From NCBI RefSeq assembly GCF_004310865.1, contig NZ_SIXI01000004.1:456315-520314 (forward strand): a stretch of 64,000 bases of DNA, written 5' to 3'. This stretch comes from Aquabacterium lacunae (GTDB lineage Bacteria; Pseudomonadota; Gammaproteobacteria; Burkholderiales; Burkholderiaceae_C). A model generated the notes under the pieces. The model worked only from the letters and a program-made list of their open reading frames with translations. It made no database searches and had not been told where the DNA came from. Within the stretch, counting starts at the first letter, position 1. Each line of letters starts with the position of its first letter. Below are positions 38,929 through 48,014 of the stretch, piece after piece. The position numbers and the translations under genes were made by a program.

Positions 38929-39447
38929 TCAGTTGAAGAGCTCTTCGACCGACTTGCCACGCTTGGAGGCGATTTCGGACGGAGTGGTCGACTTGCGCAG
39001 AGCGTCGAAGGTGGCGCGAACCAGGTTGTAGGGGTTGGTCGAACCGATGGCCTTGGCCACCACGTCCGTCACACCCATCACCTCGAACACGGCACGCATC
39101 GGGCCGCCAGCAATGATGCCGGTACCGGCAGGTGCCGGAGCGATCAGAACGCGCGAGGCGCCGTGCTCGCCCACCACGTTGTGGTAGACGGTACCGTTCT
39201 TCAGCGAAACCTTCAGCATGTTGCGACGGGCTTCGTCCATGGCCTTGGACACGGCCAGAGGCACTTCACGCGCCTTGCCCTTGCCCATGCCGATGCGACC
39301 ATCGCCATCGCCGACCACGGTCAGGGCTGCGAAACCCATGATCCGACCGCCCTTGACCACTTTGGTCACGCGGTTCACCTGGATCATCTTTTCGCGCAGA
39401 CCGTCGTCGCGACCTTCGTCAGCCACCTTGGGTTGAAACTTTGCCAT
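38929..39447 (-). CDS. rpsE: 30S ribosomal protein S5
   Basis: The protein has 172 residues. The double-stranded-RNA-binding S5 domain ([20 protein letters not shown], about 17-80) is followed by the S5 C-terminal domain with [18 protein letters not shown]. It takes part in decoding accuracy and mRNA unwinding at the entry channel. Confidence 0.98.
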   Translation of the reverse strand: MAKFQPKVADEGRDDGLREKMIQVNRVTKVVKGGRIMGFAALTVVGDGDGRIGMGKGKAREVPLAVSKAMDEARRNMLKVSLKNGTVYHNVVGEHGASRVLIAPAPAGTGIIAGGPMRAVFEVMGVTDVVAKAIGSTNPYNLVRATFDALRKSTTPSEIASKRGKSVEELFN

Positions 39448-39473
39448 TTGTGATTCCTTCCAGTGCCAGCGGC

Positions 39474-39842
39474 TTAGAACTGCAGGCCGGCTTCACGCGC
39501 GGCTTCAGCCAAGGCCTTGATGCGGCCGTGGTAGGCGCAGCCCGAGCGGTCGAAAGCAACCTTCTCGACGCCAACGGCCTTGGCCTTCTCGGCGATGCGC
39601 TTGCCGATCAGCGTGGCAGCGTTGACGTTGCCACCCTTGCCAGCGGCGCCCAGCTGTTCGCGGACTTCCTTCTCGGCGGTCGAGGCAGCTGCCAGGACCT
39701 TCGAGCCGTCGCCGGTGGTGACTTGGGCGTAGATGTGCAGGTTGGTACGGATAACCGTCAGACGAACGGCGCCTTGCAAAGCAATGCGAGCGCGCGTTTG
39801 ACGCGAGCGACGCAGGCGCTGTTCCTTCTTGTTGATGGACAT
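39474..39842 (-). CDS. rplR: 50S ribosomal protein L18
   Basis: The protein has 122 residues starting [20 protein letters not shown] and ending [19 protein letters not shown], both conserved in uL18. It binds 5S rRNA. One Gly/Asn insertion (GKGGNVNAA) is small and within family limits. Confidence 0.98.
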   Translation of the reverse strand: MSINKKEQRLRRSRQTRARIALQGAVRLTVIRTNLHIYAQVTTGDGSKVLAAASTAEKEVREQLGAAGKGGNVNAATLIGKRIAEKAKAVGVEKVAFDRSGCAYHGRIKALAEAAREAGLQF

Positions 39843-39853
39843 GGTTCAGCTCC

Positions 39854-40387
39854 TTACTTCTTCTTGGTCTCTTTCAAGACCACGCGCTCGTCGGAATAGC
39901 GGATGCCCTTGCCCTTGTAAGGCTCGGGCGGACGGAAGGCACGCACTTCGGCGGCGATCTGACCCACCACTTGACGGTCAACACCCTTGATCAGGATCTC
40001 GGTCTGAGACGGGGTCTCGACCTTGATGCCTGCGGGCATGTCCTTGACCACGGGGTGCGAGAAGCCGATCGACAGATTCAGCTTCTGACCTTGGGCCTGG
40101 GCACGGAAGCCCACGCCGACCAGGGTCAGCTTCTTCTCGAAACCCTTGCTCACGCCGTTGACCATGTTGGCCACCAGGGCGCGCACGGTACCGGACATCG
40201 CGTTGGCTTCGGCGCTGTCGTTGGCCGGGGCCACCTTCAGCTCGTTGCCGTCCTTGGCCACGGAAGCCAGGGGCGATTGAGGGCGGGTCATGGTGCCCAG
40301 GGCACCCTTGACGGTGATTTGTTCAGCAGTGACCTGCACGTCCACACCTTGGGGGACGGCGATCGGCATCTTTCCTACGCGGGACAT
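39854..40387 (-). CDS. rplF: 50S ribosomal protein L6
   Basis: The protein has 177 residues from the ATG at 40387 ([15 protein letters not shown]), preceded by TAGGAG; an in-frame start at 40429 would add residues foreign to L6. Two repeats of the uL6 fold are visible, the second ending [11 protein letters not shown]. It lies near the GTPase-associated centre. Confidence 0.98.
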   Translation of the reverse strand: MSRVGKMPIAVPQGVDVQVTAEQITVKGALGTMTRPQSPLASVAKDGNELKVAPANDSAEANAMSGTVRALVANMVNGVSKGFEKKLTLVGVGFRAQAQGQKLNLSIGFSHPVVKDMPAGIKVETPSQTEILIKGVDRQVVGQIAAEVRAFRPPEPYKGKGIRYSDERVVLKETKKK

Positions 40388-40400
40388 GTCGATGCTCCTA

Positions 40401-40796
40401 TCAGGCGACGTAGCAGAGCACTTCGCCACCGATGCCGGCAGCGCGAGCCTTGCGGTCGGTCATCACGCCCTTGGGGGTGGTGACGATGGCAACACCCAGG
40501 CCATTCATGACCTTGGGGATGTCCTGGCAGCCCTTGTAAACGCGCAGACCAGGCTTGGACACACGTTCGATGCGCTCGATCACGGGGCGACCGGCGTAAT
40601 ACTTGAGGGCAATTTCCAGGGTGGGCTTGGTAGCCTCGCCGGAGACGGCAAAACCGTCAATGTAGCCTTCGTCCTTCAGGACTTGGGCGATCGCGACTTT
40701 CAGCTTGGACGAGGGCAGTGCAACGCTGGCCTTCGAGACCATTTGTGCGTTGCGAATGCGCGTCAGCATGTCGGCGATGGGATCACTCATGCTCAT
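40401..40796 (-). CDS. rpsH: 30S ribosomal protein S8
   Basis: The protein has 131 residues starting [18 protein letters not shown], with an AGGAG site. The C-terminal [19 protein letters not shown] binds 16S rRNA helix 21. In E. coli S8 represses the spc operon by binding mRNA near rplE; whether this applies here is unknown. Confidence 0.98.
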   Translation of the reverse strand: MSMSDPIADMLTRIRNAQMVSKASVALPSSKLKVAIAQVLKDEGYIDGFAVSGEATKPTLEIALKYYAGRPVIERIERVSKPGLRVYKGCQDIPKVMNGLGVAIVTTPKGVMTDRKARAAGIGGEVLCYVA

Positions 40797-40825
40797 GGGA
40801 TAACTCCTGTTCGTTCCAGGCCGAC

Positions 40826-41131
40826 TTACCAGCTGGCCTTGGTGACACCGGGGATGTCACCGGCAAAAGCCAGTTCGCGGATCTTCATGCGGCCCAGGCC
40901 GAACTGACGGAAGGTGCCACGGGGGCGGCCAGTCAGATGGCAACGGTTGCGCAGGCGGGTGGGGTTGGCGTTGCGAGGCAGCTTTTGCAGCTCCAGGCGG
41001 GCGGCGTAACGCTCTTCTTCCGACTTCGAGGTGTCATCGATGACGGCCTTGAGTTCGGCGTACTTCTTGGCGTACTTGGCGACCAGCTTTTCGCGCTTTT
41101 CTTCGCGTTGCTTCAGGGAAACTTTAGCCAC
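40826..41131 (-). CDS. rpsN: 30S ribosomal protein S14
   Basis: The protein has 101 residues, the long zinc-free S14 form: no CxxC pair is present. The C-terminal [20 protein letters not shown] is the family signature. It lies 8 bp after rplE. Confidence 0.98.
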   Translation of the reverse strand: MAKVSLKQREEKREKLVAKYAKKYAELKAVIDDTSKSEEERYAARLELQKLPRNANPTRLRNRCHLTGRPRGTFRQFGLGRMKIRELAFAGDIPGVTKASW

Positions 41132-41139
41132 GTTCCACC

Positions 41140-41691
41140 TCAGTTCTTGAACGGGAATTTGAAGGCAGCCAGCAGAGCCTTGGCTTCTTCGTCGGTCTTG
41201 GCAGACGTCGTGATGCTGATGTTCAGACCACGGATCGCGTCGATCTTGTCGTACTCGATTTCCGGGAAAATGATCTGTTCCTTGACACCGACGTTGTAGT
41301 TGCCGCGGCCGTCGAACGAACGACCCGAGATGCCACGGAAGTCACGGACGCGGGGCAGCGACACGGTCACGAAGCGGTCCAGGAATTCGTACATGCGGGC
41401 ACCACGCAGGGTGACCATGCAGCCGATGGGCATGTTTTCGCGGATCTTGAAACCAGCGATGGCCTTGCGCGACTTGGTCACGACAGGCTTCTGGCCAGCG
41501 ATCTTGGTCAGGTCGCCAACGGCGTGTTCCATGACCTTCTTGTCGTTCACGGCTTCCGAGACACCCATGTTCAGGGTGATCTTGGTCAGACGGGGCACTT
41601 CCATGATCGACTTGTAGCCAAACTTGGCCATCAGATCAGGAACGACCTTGGTGCGGTAGAAGTCTTGCAGACGAGCGGTTTGTTGAGTCAT
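41140..41691 (-). CDS. rplE: 50S ribosomal protein L5
   Basis: The protein has 183 residues from the ATG at 41691 ([15 protein letters not shown]), with GAGGGA upstream; ATG at 41703 would overlap the rplX stop. Conserved segments are [14 protein letters not shown] and [17 protein letters not shown]. It binds 5S rRNA and contacts P-site tRNA. Confidence 0.98.
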   Translation of the reverse strand: MTQQTARLQDFYRTKVVPDLMAKFGYKSIMEVPRLTKITLNMGVSEAVNDKKVMEHAVGDLTKIAGQKPVVTKSRKAIAGFKIRENMPIGCMVTLRGARMYEFLDRFVTVSLPRVRDFRGISGRSFDGRGNYNVGVKEQIIFPEIEYDKIDAIRGLNISITTSAKTDEEAKALLAAFKFPFKN

Positions 41692-41702
41692 CTTGTCCCT
41701 CA

Positions 41703-42020
41703 TCAAGCCTTGATTTCTTCGCCGCTGGACTTGTAGACGCGCACTTTCTTGCCGTCTTCCAGGAGCTTGATACCCACGCGATCAGCCTTGCCCGTGGCGC
41801 CATTGAAGATGGCGACGTTGGACTGGTGGATCGGCATGGTCTTGTCGACGATGCCGCCGGTCGTGCCCTTCAGGGGGTTGGGGCGAACGTGCTTCTTGGC
41901 AACGTTCACACCTTCGACCAGCAGATGGTCGGCATCGACGCGAGCAGCGATGGTGCCGCGCTTGCCTTTGTCGCGACCGGTCAACACGATGACCTGGTCG
42001 CCTTTACGCAGTTTGTTCAT
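41703..42020 (-). CDS. rplX: 50S ribosomal protein L24
   Basis: The protein has 105 residues with the N-terminal KOW motif ([19 protein letters not shown], about 6-25). L24 starts 50S assembly. The gene lies 29 bp after rplN. Confidence 0.98.
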   Translation of the reverse strand: MNKLRKGDQVIVLTGRDKGKRGTIAARVDADHLLVEGVNVAKKHVRPNPLKGTTGGIVDKTMPIHQSNVAIFNGATGKADRVGIKLLEDGKKVRVYKSSGEEIKA

Positions 42021-42049
42021 GGGCTGTCCTTTGCTATGCCAGCGGGTGC

Positions 42050-42418
42050 TTACAGAACTTCAGGCGCCAGGGACACGATCTTCATGAAGCGCTCGGTACG
42101 CAGTTCACGCGTCACGGGGCCGAAGATGCGGGTGCCGATCGGCTCCAGCTTGGTGTTCAGCAGCACGGCGGCGTTGCCGTCAAACTTGATGAGAGAGCCG
42201 TCTTGACGACGCACGCCCTTGGCGGTGCGGACGACCACAGCGCTGTAGACCTCGCCTTTTTTGACGCGGCCACGCGGAGCGGCTTCCTTGATGGACACCT
42301 TGATGATGTCACCGATGCCTGCATAGCGGCGCTTGGAGCCACCGAGCACCTTGATGCACATGACGCTCTTGGCGCCAGTGTTGTCTGCGACATCGAGTCG
42401 CGATTGCATTTGGATCAT
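42050..42418 (-). CDS. rplN: 50S ribosomal protein L14
   Basis: The protein has 122 residues starting [19 protein letters not shown], the invariant uL14 N-terminus. It is the first gene of the spc cluster here. Upstream there is no rpsQ or rpmC, so this cluster is separate from the S10 cluster. A longer start at 42430 is possible but unlikely. Confidence 0.97.
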   Translation of the reverse strand: MIQMQSRLDVADNTGAKSVMCIKVLGGSKRRYAGIGDIIKVSIKEAAPRGRVKKGEVYSAVVVRTAKGVRRQDGSLIKFDGNAAVLLNTKLEPIGTRIFGPVTRELRTERFMKIVSLAPEVL

Positions 42419-42442
42419 GTTGTACCCCAACTTGAACCCGTC

Positions 42443-42473
42443 GGTTGCGCAACCCCTGCAAAACCCTTTTGCA
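42443..42473 (-). repeat. Two perfect palindromes in the rplN leader
   Basis: GGTTGCGCAACC (42443-42454) is a 12-bp palindrome, and TGCAAAA-CCC-TTTTGCA (42457-42473) follows 2 bp away. Both lie within 60 bp of the rplN start and would form adjacent hairpins in the mRNA leader, or protein-binding sites in DNA. Confidence 0.55.
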
Positions 42474-42530
42474 GACCAGTTACACGACGACGACCGGACA
42501 GTCTTGGGCCCGTGGAACGGGCGGATCTGA

Positions 42531-42761
42531 CTAAACAGCCTGTTTTGTCAGTGACACCCTCCGCAGCAGCCCGACATGATCGAAACCGGTGTGCGCCAGC
42601 TTCAATCCGCCTTGACTGAGGGACAGGCCGACAAAATAGCCTTTACTCAGCGAAGCCTTGCATTGTGCCAGAGGTTTTCCTTTGGCGTCAAGCATGTGCA
42701 CCTTTTGACCGCCATTTGGCGCCCGCACCCCCGGCTTGAGGGGTGCGCGGTGCAGCGTCAT
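42531..42761 (-). CDS. Small hypothetical ORF downstream of tldD (doubtful)
   Basis: The frame codes for 76 residues, starting 18 bp after the tldD stop. It is basic (several Lys/Arg), with no signal peptide, membrane helix or recognised motif. Its third codon positions are less GC-rich than in neighbouring genes. A good promoter for the ribosomal cluster lies inside it, which argues against translation. The 361 bp between tldD and rplN may hold only regulatory DNA. Confidence 0.25.
   Translation of the reverse strand: MTLHRAPLKPGVRAPNGGQKVHMLDAKGKPLAQCKASLSKGYFVGLSLSQGGLKLAHTGFDHVGLLRRVSLTKQAV
42662..42691 (-). promoter_or_regulatory. Putative promoter of the spc ribosomal operon
   Basis: On the minus strand TTGACG (42691-42686), 18 bp, CACAAT (42667-42662). 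It would give a leader of about 240 nt before rplN, containing the two palindromes and a small AAACAG-C-CTGTTT repeat (42533-42545). Confidence 0.45.
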
Positions 42762-42779
42762 TGCGCGCGAGGCTGCCGC

Positions 42780-44240
42780 TCAGGCCGTGCCGCCGACGGT
42801 CAGGCCGTCGATGCGCAAGGTGGGCTGCCCCACGCCGACCGGCACGCTCTGCCCGTCTTTGCCGCAGGTGCCCACGCCGCTGTCGAGCTTCATGTCGTTG
42901 CCGATCATGCTGACGCGGGTGAGGGCGTCGGGGCCGTTACCGATCAGGGTGGCGCCCTTGACCGGGTACTGGATCTTGCCGTTTTCGACCCAGTAGGCCT
43001 CGGAGGCCGAGAACACGAACTTGCCGCTGGTGATGTCGACCTGGCCGCCACCGAAGTTGACGGCGTACAGGCCGCGGTCGATGGAAGCGACGATTTCGCC
43101 AGGATCCTTGTCACCCGCCAGCATGTAGGTGTTGGTCATGCGGGGCATGGGCAGGTGGGCGTAGCTTTCGCGGCGACCGTTGCCGGTGGGCGCCATTTTC
43201 ATCAGGCGCGCATTGGTGGCGTCCTGGATGTAGCCGCGCAGGATGCCGTCTTCGATCAGCACGGTGCGCTGGCTGGCGCAGCCTTCGTCGTCGACATTGA
43301 GCGAGCCGCGGCGGTCGGTCAGGGTGCCGTCGTCGAGCACGGTGACGCCTTTGGCCGCCACGCGCTGGCCGATGCGGCCGGAAAACACGCTGGAGCCTTT
43401 GCGGTTGAAGTCGCCTTCCAGGCCATGGCCCACGGCCTCGTGCAGCAGGATGCCGGGCCAGCCGTTGCCCAGCACCACGGTCATCTCGCCTGCCGGCGCG
43501 GCCTGCGCGGCCAGGTTGACGGTGGCGGCGTGCACGGCCTGGTCCACGTACTGCTGGATGAGGTCGTCGGTGAAGTAGGCCAGCCCGTAGCGACCACCAC
43601 CACCCGATGAGCCCACTTCGCGGCGACCACCCTCTTCGGCGATGACCGAGATGGACAGGCGCACCAGGGGACGCACATCAGCGGCCAGGGTGCCGTCGGC
43701 ACGGGCCACCAGCACCACGTCGTATTCCATGCCCAGGCCGGCCATGACCTGCACGACGCGCGGGTCTTTGGCGCGGGCCATGCCTTCGGCTTTTTCGAGC
43801 AAGGCCACCTTGGCGGCGCTGTCGAGGGTGGCGATGGGGTCGAGCGACGGGTAGAGGCTGCGCGACGGGGCCACCCGGGTGCCGCCGACCTTGACCTTGC
43901 GGCTCTGGCCCGCCGAGGCGATGGTGCGCACGGTGCGGGCCGCGTCGAGCAGTGCAGCCTCGGAGATGTCGTCAGAGTAGGCGAAGGCGGTTTTCTCGCC
44001 AGCGATGGCGCGCACGCCGACACCCTGGTCGATGCTGAAGCTGCCCGACTTGACGATGCCTTCTTCCAGGCTCCAGCCCTCGGAGCGCGTGAACTGGAAG
44101 TAGATGTCGGCGTCGTCGACGCGGTGCTCGGTGATGACCTTCAGGGCCTTGAGCAGGTGGACCTCGTCGAGCCCGTAGGGCGCGAGCAGCAGGTCACGGG
44201 CGGTCTGGAGGCGGGCGAGGGTGGCGTCGACGGCGATCAT
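42780..44240 (-). CDS. tldD: Metalloprotease TldD
   Basis: The protein has 486 residues. TldD and TldE (PmbA) form a zinc protease that opens unfolded peptides and matures microcin-type peptides. The zinc site [16 protein letters not shown] lies at about 260, with the HExxxH pattern. The N-terminal [14 protein letters not shown] [14 protein letters not shown] and C-terminal [20 protein letters not shown] are conserved. No pmbA/tldE is in the window. The ATG at 44240 was preferred to the GTG at 44246. Confidence 0.95.
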   Translation of the reverse strand: MIAVDATLARLQTARDLLLAPYGLDEVHLLKALKVITEHRVDDADIYFQFTRSEGWSLEEGIVKSGSFSIDQGVGVRAIAGEKTAFAYSDDISEAALLDAARTVRTIASAGQSRKVKVGGTRVAPSRSLYPSLDPIATLDSAAKVALLEKAEGMARAKDPRVVQVMAGLGMEYDVVLVARADGTLAADVRPLVRLSISVIAEEGGRREVGSSGGGGRYGLAYFTDDLIQQYVDQAVHAATVNLAAQAAPAGEMTVVLGNGWPGILLHEAVGHGLEGDFNRKGSSVFSGRIGQRVAAKGVTVLDDGTLTDRRGSLNVDDEGCASQRTVLIEDGILRGYIQDATNARLMKMAPTGNGRRESYAHLPMPRMTNTYMLAGDKDPGEIVASIDRGLYAVNFGGGQVDITSGKFVFSASEAYWVENGKIQYPVKGATLIGNGPDALTRVSMIGNDMKLDSGVGTCGKDGQSVPVGVGQPTLRIDGLTVGGTA

Positions 44241-44321
44241 GGGCACATTGTAGAAACAAGATGGGCCGCGCGGGGCTCGGGGCCACCAGCGGTGCGCGGG
44301 GCGTGTGTCACCCCGGGAACA

Positions 44322-45257
44322 TCATGGCAGCTTCAGCAGGGCCCGCACGCGGATCTGGTCCTTGTCCTGGAAATTGCTGCGGACATAGCGGTCCATCTCG
44401 TCTTTTTTCTGCGGCTCGGACAGGTTGCTCAGGCCCTGGAGGCGGTCCCATTCGTTGCGGGCCGCGGCCAGTCGGCGCTCCCAGTCGGCCCACTGGGCGT
44501 CCACAGCATCGAGGCGGGTGGCCGCTTCTTCGCCATAACGGGCCACGCGCTCGGCGCGCACGGCCTCCGGATCCTTGCCAGGCTCCATCTGGGGCACGGG
44601 CTCGCCGGGGTGCGGTGGCGGCGCCTTGCCAGACTCAAGTTGCTGGTAATAGGCCTGGAAGTGCGATTCGTCGTCAGCGAAGAAGGCCTGCGCCCAGTCG
44701 GCCCCCAGGATCTGGCGACGCACGGCTTTCTGTTCTTCAAAGACCGGCATCCAGGTGCTGCGGTCGCTCTGGATGAACTTGTTGCGCCACTCGTAGGTGC
44801 GCACCTTCCAGTAGCGGTCGAAGATGAGCATGATCTCGCCGGCCAGCTTTTCGCCATGGGTGCGGCGGGCTTCGTCTTCGATCAGCAGGCGGATCTCCTG
44901 GATGGTGACTTCACCGATGCCCAGGATGTAGTACTCGAAACGGCTGCGCAGCCCTTCGCAGGGGCGCAACTTCTGGTCCATGGCCACACACCATTCACCG
45001 GACGGCTCGGTACCCGCAAAGGAGCCTTCCTTGAACAGGCGGTGGCGGATCTGATCGGCGGTACGGGCCGGCGGCTCATCGTCGGAGGCAAACAGCGAGC
45101 CACCATTGCCGCCGCTCTGCCACGTGTTGACGCCGCTGTCGGAGATTGCCTCGCCCTCGGCGTGAGGCGCCGCCTGGCGATGTGTCATGAACCAGCTGCC
45201 CGCGCCCACCGTCAGCGCTGCGGCCAGCCCCACCAACCATTTCGTCTGTGTCTGCAT
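44322..45257 (-). CDS. Lipase chaperone (foldase, LifO/LipB-type)
   Basis: The protein has 311 residues. An N-terminal membrane anchor (WLVGLAAALTVGAGSWFM, about 7-24) is followed by a variable linker and a periplasmic chaperone domain. The hallmark motif Rxx(F)(D/E)Y reads RSRFEYYILGIGE. Such foldases bind the exported lipase in the periplasm and drive it to its active fold before type II secretion. The lipase gene lies immediately upstream. AGGAAG precedes the ATG at 45257. Confidence 0.92.
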   Translation of the reverse strand: MQTQTKWLVGLAAALTVGAGSWFMTHRQAAPHAEGEAISDSGVNTWQSGGNGGSLFASDDEPPARTADQIRHRLFKEGSFAGTEPSGEWCVAMDQKLRPCEGLRSRFEYYILGIGEVTIQEIRLLIEDEARRTHGEKLAGEIMLIFDRYWKVRTYEWRNKFIQSDRSTWMPVFEEQKAVRRQILGADWAQAFFADDESHFQAYYQQLESGKAPPPHPGEPVPQMEPGKDPEAVRAERVARYGEEAATRLDAVDAQWADWERRLAAARNEWDRLQGLSNLSEPQKKDEMDRYVRSNFQDKDQIRVRALLKLP

Positions 45258-45369
45258 CGCATACTTCCTGTGCTGCGGTTGCCTGTCTCTCATTTGTCGG
45301 GAGGGGTGCCGTGAGGCACGGACGCGAGCTTACCCCCTCCGGCGCGGTCTGGCCATGGTGGTGCAGAGG

Positions 45370-45402
45370 AAAACAAACGGCCGGCACCCAAGGCACCGGC
45401 CG
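45370..45402 (-). terminator. Terminator-like hairpin between lipase and foldase genes
   Basis: On the minus strand an 11-bp stem (CGGCCGGTGCC with GGTGCCGGCCG, two G-U pairs) around TTG is followed by TTTGTTTT. It could limit read-through from lipase into foldase. Confidence 0.65.
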
Positions 45403-45479
45403 CTTCACCCAGGGTTTCGGCCCCTGGCGCCGAGGGGGCGACACAGCCGCCCTACCGTGCCCACAGGCTCAGCCTGGGC

Positions 45480-46397
45480 TCACAGGCCCTTCCACTTCAG
45501 GCGGTTGACCATGCTGACGTAGTAGGACTTGGGGTCGGGTGCCCAGGTGCCGATGGAGCCCAGCACCTGGTTGATTTCGTCCAGGTGGTTCCAGGGCAGG
45601 GCCATGTTGATCTGCTTGCCCCACTTGGCTTCGGCCGGCGACACCAGGCCGTCGTTGGCAGCACCTTCGTAATAATCGGCGGTGATGGCGAGCAGCGAAT
45701 CAGAGATGTCGCCGCCGTTGCTGGTCTTGACCTTGTTGCCTGCGTACGAATAGAAGAACTGGCCGTTGGCGGCCTTCTCGACGTTCTGGCCGTTGGGGAA
45801 CTTGGCGTTGAAGGCGGCGGCACCCGAGCTGCTCAAAGCATTCAGCGCTGTCTTGAGGTCAGCCTCAGAGGAGGTCTTGTTGCCAGTCAGCCAGGCAATC
45901 AGCTTCAGGCCCCCGGTGGCCGCCTTGTCGAAGCCGCCATCTGGGGTCATGTTGGCAAGGATCTTGTCGGCCACTTTGGAGCCGTAATGGGTGCCCGACA
46001 TGGTCGAGACCGAAGCGATGTCGCCACGGGTGGCCGCCGAGTAGCGCACGGTGGGACCGCCATGGCTGTGACCGATCAGGTTGAACTTGACCACACCGTC
46101 TTTGGCCTTCCACTGGTCGAGCTGCTTGTTGAGCTCTTCACCGCGGAACTCGGTGGTCTGCGACGGATTGACCGAAGCGATGTAGACCTTGGCACCCTCC
46201 TTTTCGAGCGCGCCGGGGATCTGGTAGAAATAGTTCACCACGCCCAGGATGCTGTCAAAACCGATGAAGCCATGCACCAGCACGATGGGGTACTTGGTCT
46301 TGGCGGCGGTGCCAGCGTGAGCGACGGGGGTGATGGCCACAGCGGCTGCGGCCACGGCCACGGCGGTGGCCACACGACGGATAGCGGACGAGTTCAT
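45480..46397 (-). CDS. Secreted triacylglycerol lipase, family I.1/I.2
   Basis: The protein has 305 residues with a signal peptide ending ...PVAHAG (about residue 27). The lipase box GHSHGG places the nucleophile at Ser111. The acid is in NDGLVSP and the base in PWNHLDEINQ, the conserved end of family I lipases. YPIVLVHGFIGFDS forms the oxyanion hole. It needs the foldase encoded next to it and a type II secretion machine for export. AGGAGA precedes the ATG at 46397. Confidence 0.95.
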   Translation of the reverse strand: MNSSAIRRVATAVAVAAAAVAITPVAHAGTAAKTKYPIVLVHGFIGFDSILGVVNYFYQIPGALEKEGAKVYIASVNPSQTTEFRGEELNKQLDQWKAKDGVVKFNLIGHSHGGPTVRYSAATRGDIASVSTMSGTHYGSKVADKILANMTPDGGFDKAATGGLKLIAWLTGNKTSSEADLKTALNALSSSGAAAFNAKFPNGQNVEKAANGQFFYSYAGNKVKTSNGGDISDSLLAITADYYEGAANDGLVSPAEAKWGKQINMALPWNHLDEINQVLGSIGTWAPDPKSYYVSMVNRLKWKGL

Positions 46398-46411
46398 GAG
46401 GGTCTCCTGAT

Positions 46412-46456
46412 CAAGCATCTGCTTGTTTGCGTAACTGATGTTTCAGTATGTCAGTT
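46412..46456. repeat. Inverted repeats in the lipase upstream region
   Basis: CAAGCA-TC-TGCTTG (46412-46425) lies 15 bp before the lipase start, and AACTGA-N12-TCAGTT (46433-46456) follows upstream. Both are perfect and may be regulator sites or leader hairpins. The rest of the 288-bp gap up to rsmI holds the rsmI terminator and two shorter palindromes (TGAATGATTCA at 46508, CGAC-ATC-GTCG at 46520). Confidence 0.4.
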
Positions 46457-46533
46457 GCGCAAGGCGATGTGATCGGCATTTCCCCGATGCGGGAGAACCC
46501 GACACGTTGAATGATTCATCGACATCGTCGGTG

Positions 46534-46560
46534 AAAAAAAGGCCGGCACGAAGCCGGCCT
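46534..46560 (-). terminator. Terminator after rsmI
   Basis: On the minus strand GGCCGGC-TTCGT-GCCGGCC is followed by seven T (plus-strand A7 at 46534-46540). Confidence 0.85.
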
Positions 46561-46685
46561 GTCAACATGCTCTCTATGACGGAGGCGCTGCCGGCCCCTG
46601 AGGGCTCGGACGCCTGCACTTCGAACCGTCGGAAACAAGTGCAACGCCCATTATTCTGACGAATTCATCCATCAGATGATGGGGT

Positions 46686-47612
46686 TTACGCTGGGTCTGT
46701 GGCGTCATCGCCCCGCTGCCGAGAGGCCAGCGCTGCCTGGTAAAGCTGCTTGCTGGGCAAGCCGGTGAGTTCGGCCACCAGGCGGGCCGCTTCTTTGACC
46801 GGGTGATGGGCGGCCAGGGCCGAGATGCAGGCCAGCACCGGGGCAGGCAGCGCGGCATCGTCGTCCCGGGCCTCGGGGGGGCGGGCGTGCCAGACCACGG
46901 CGAATTCGCCACGGGCGTGCTGCCCTTCCTTGAGCCAGGCGGGCCACTGGGCGGCCGGCATGCGCACCACGTCTTCGAACTGCTTGGTGAGTTCGCGCCC
47001 GACGGTGAGGGTGCGCTCGGGATCGACCGCGGCCAGGTCACGGGCGAGCTCTTCCACGCGGTGGGGCGATTCGAAAAACACCAGGGCCTGCGCACTGCCC
47101 TGCAAGGCCTTGAGTGCGGCCAGGCGGGCCTGGGCCTTGGGCGGCAAAAAACCCACGAAAGCAAACCCCTGCGCAGCGGTGTCGCCCGCCACCGACAACA
47201 AGGAAACGACCGCGCTGGCACCCGGGATGGGCAGGGTGCGAAGGCCTGCGGCCTGCACCGCATGCACGAGTCGCGCGCCCGGATCGGACACCGCAGGCGT
47301 GCCCGCATCGGACACATAGGCCACGCGCTGCCCGGCCTGCAAGGCCTGAACCACCTGTTCGGCAGCCTGGTTCTCGTTGTGCTCGTGCACGGCCATGAGC
47401 TTCTTGCTCAGCCCCAGGTGTTGCAGCAGGCGCTGGGTCATGCGGGTGTCTTCGCAGGCCACCACGTCGACCAGTTCGAGCACATGGATGGCCCGCAGGC
47501 TGATGTCGGCCAGGTTGCCGATGGGGGTGCCCACGACATAGAGCGCACCTGCGGGATACTGCTGGGCAGCGGCGGCCGCACGGGCCGTGTCAAGGAGCAA
47601 GGTGGCGTCCAT
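46686..47612 (-). CDS. rsmI: 16S rRNA (cytidine-1402-2'-O)-methyltransferase
   Basis: The protein has 308 residues of the SAM-dependent tetrapyrrole methylase fold. Motifs: GTPIGNLADISLRA (about 29-42), CEDTR, VSDAGTPAVSDPG (about 100) and FFESPHRV. It methylates C1402 in the decoding centre. The start codon lies head to head with that of yraN: the shared CATG at 47610-47613 contains both starts. Confidence 0.96.
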   Translation of the reverse strand: MDATLLLDTARAAAAAQQYPAGALYVVGTPIGNLADISLRAIHVLELVDVVACEDTRMTQRLLQHLGLSKKLMAVHEHNENQAAEQVVQALQAGQRVAYVSDAGTPAVSDPGARLVHAVQAAGLRTLPIPGASAVVSLLSVAGDTAAQGFAFVGFLPPKAQARLAALKALQGSAQALVFFESPHRVEELARDLAAVDPERTLTVGRELTKQFEDVVRMPAAQWPAWLKEGQHARGEFAVVWHARPPEARDDDAALPAPVLACISALAAHHPVKEAARLVAELTGLPSKQLYQAALASRQRGDDATDPA

Positions 47613-47982
47613 GGTGACGACGAAATCCAGGGGAGATGAAGGGGAAGATCAGGCCCTGGCCCATCTGCAGGCACAGGGGCTGAGCCTGGTCGAGCGCAAT
47701 TATCGGGTGGCGCGCGGGCCTTCGGCGCGCGGGGCCGAGGTGGACCTGATCATGCGCGATACCGACGGCACCCTGGTGTTCGTGGAGGTGCGCAAGCGCA
47801 CCGACCGCTCGCATGGCGGCGCCGCAGCCACCGTGGGCCGAGGCAAGCAGCAGCGCTGCATCCGCGGCGCAAAGCATTATCTGATGCAGCTGAACCGCCT
47901 TCCGCCCTGCCGTTTTGACGTGGTGGCCATCGATGGCGAATGCATCGAATGGTTGCCAGCCGCCTTTGACGCAGGCAGCTGA
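47611..47982 (+). CDS. yraN: YraN/UPF0102 family protein
   Basis: The protein has 123 residues with a Holliday-junction-resolvase-like nuclease fold. GDEGEDQALAHLQAQG opens the protein, followed by NYRVARG, EVDLIMRD and FVEVRKR: the conserved E-x(n)-D-x(n)-ExK/R residues of a PD-(D/E)xK site. The family function is not settled. The ATG overlaps the divergent rsmI start by two bases. The order rsmI / yraN-diaA-dolP matches that of E. coli without lpoA. Confidence 0.9.
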   Translation: MVTTKSRGDEGEDQALAHLQAQGLSLVERNYRVARGPSARGAEVDLIMRDTDGTLVFVEVRKRTDRSHGGAAATVGRGKQQRCIRGAKHYLMQLNRLPPCRFDVVAIDGECIEWLPAAFDAGS

Positions 47983-48014
47983 CTTATCATCGGCGCGCGT
48001 ATTGAATTGACCCG

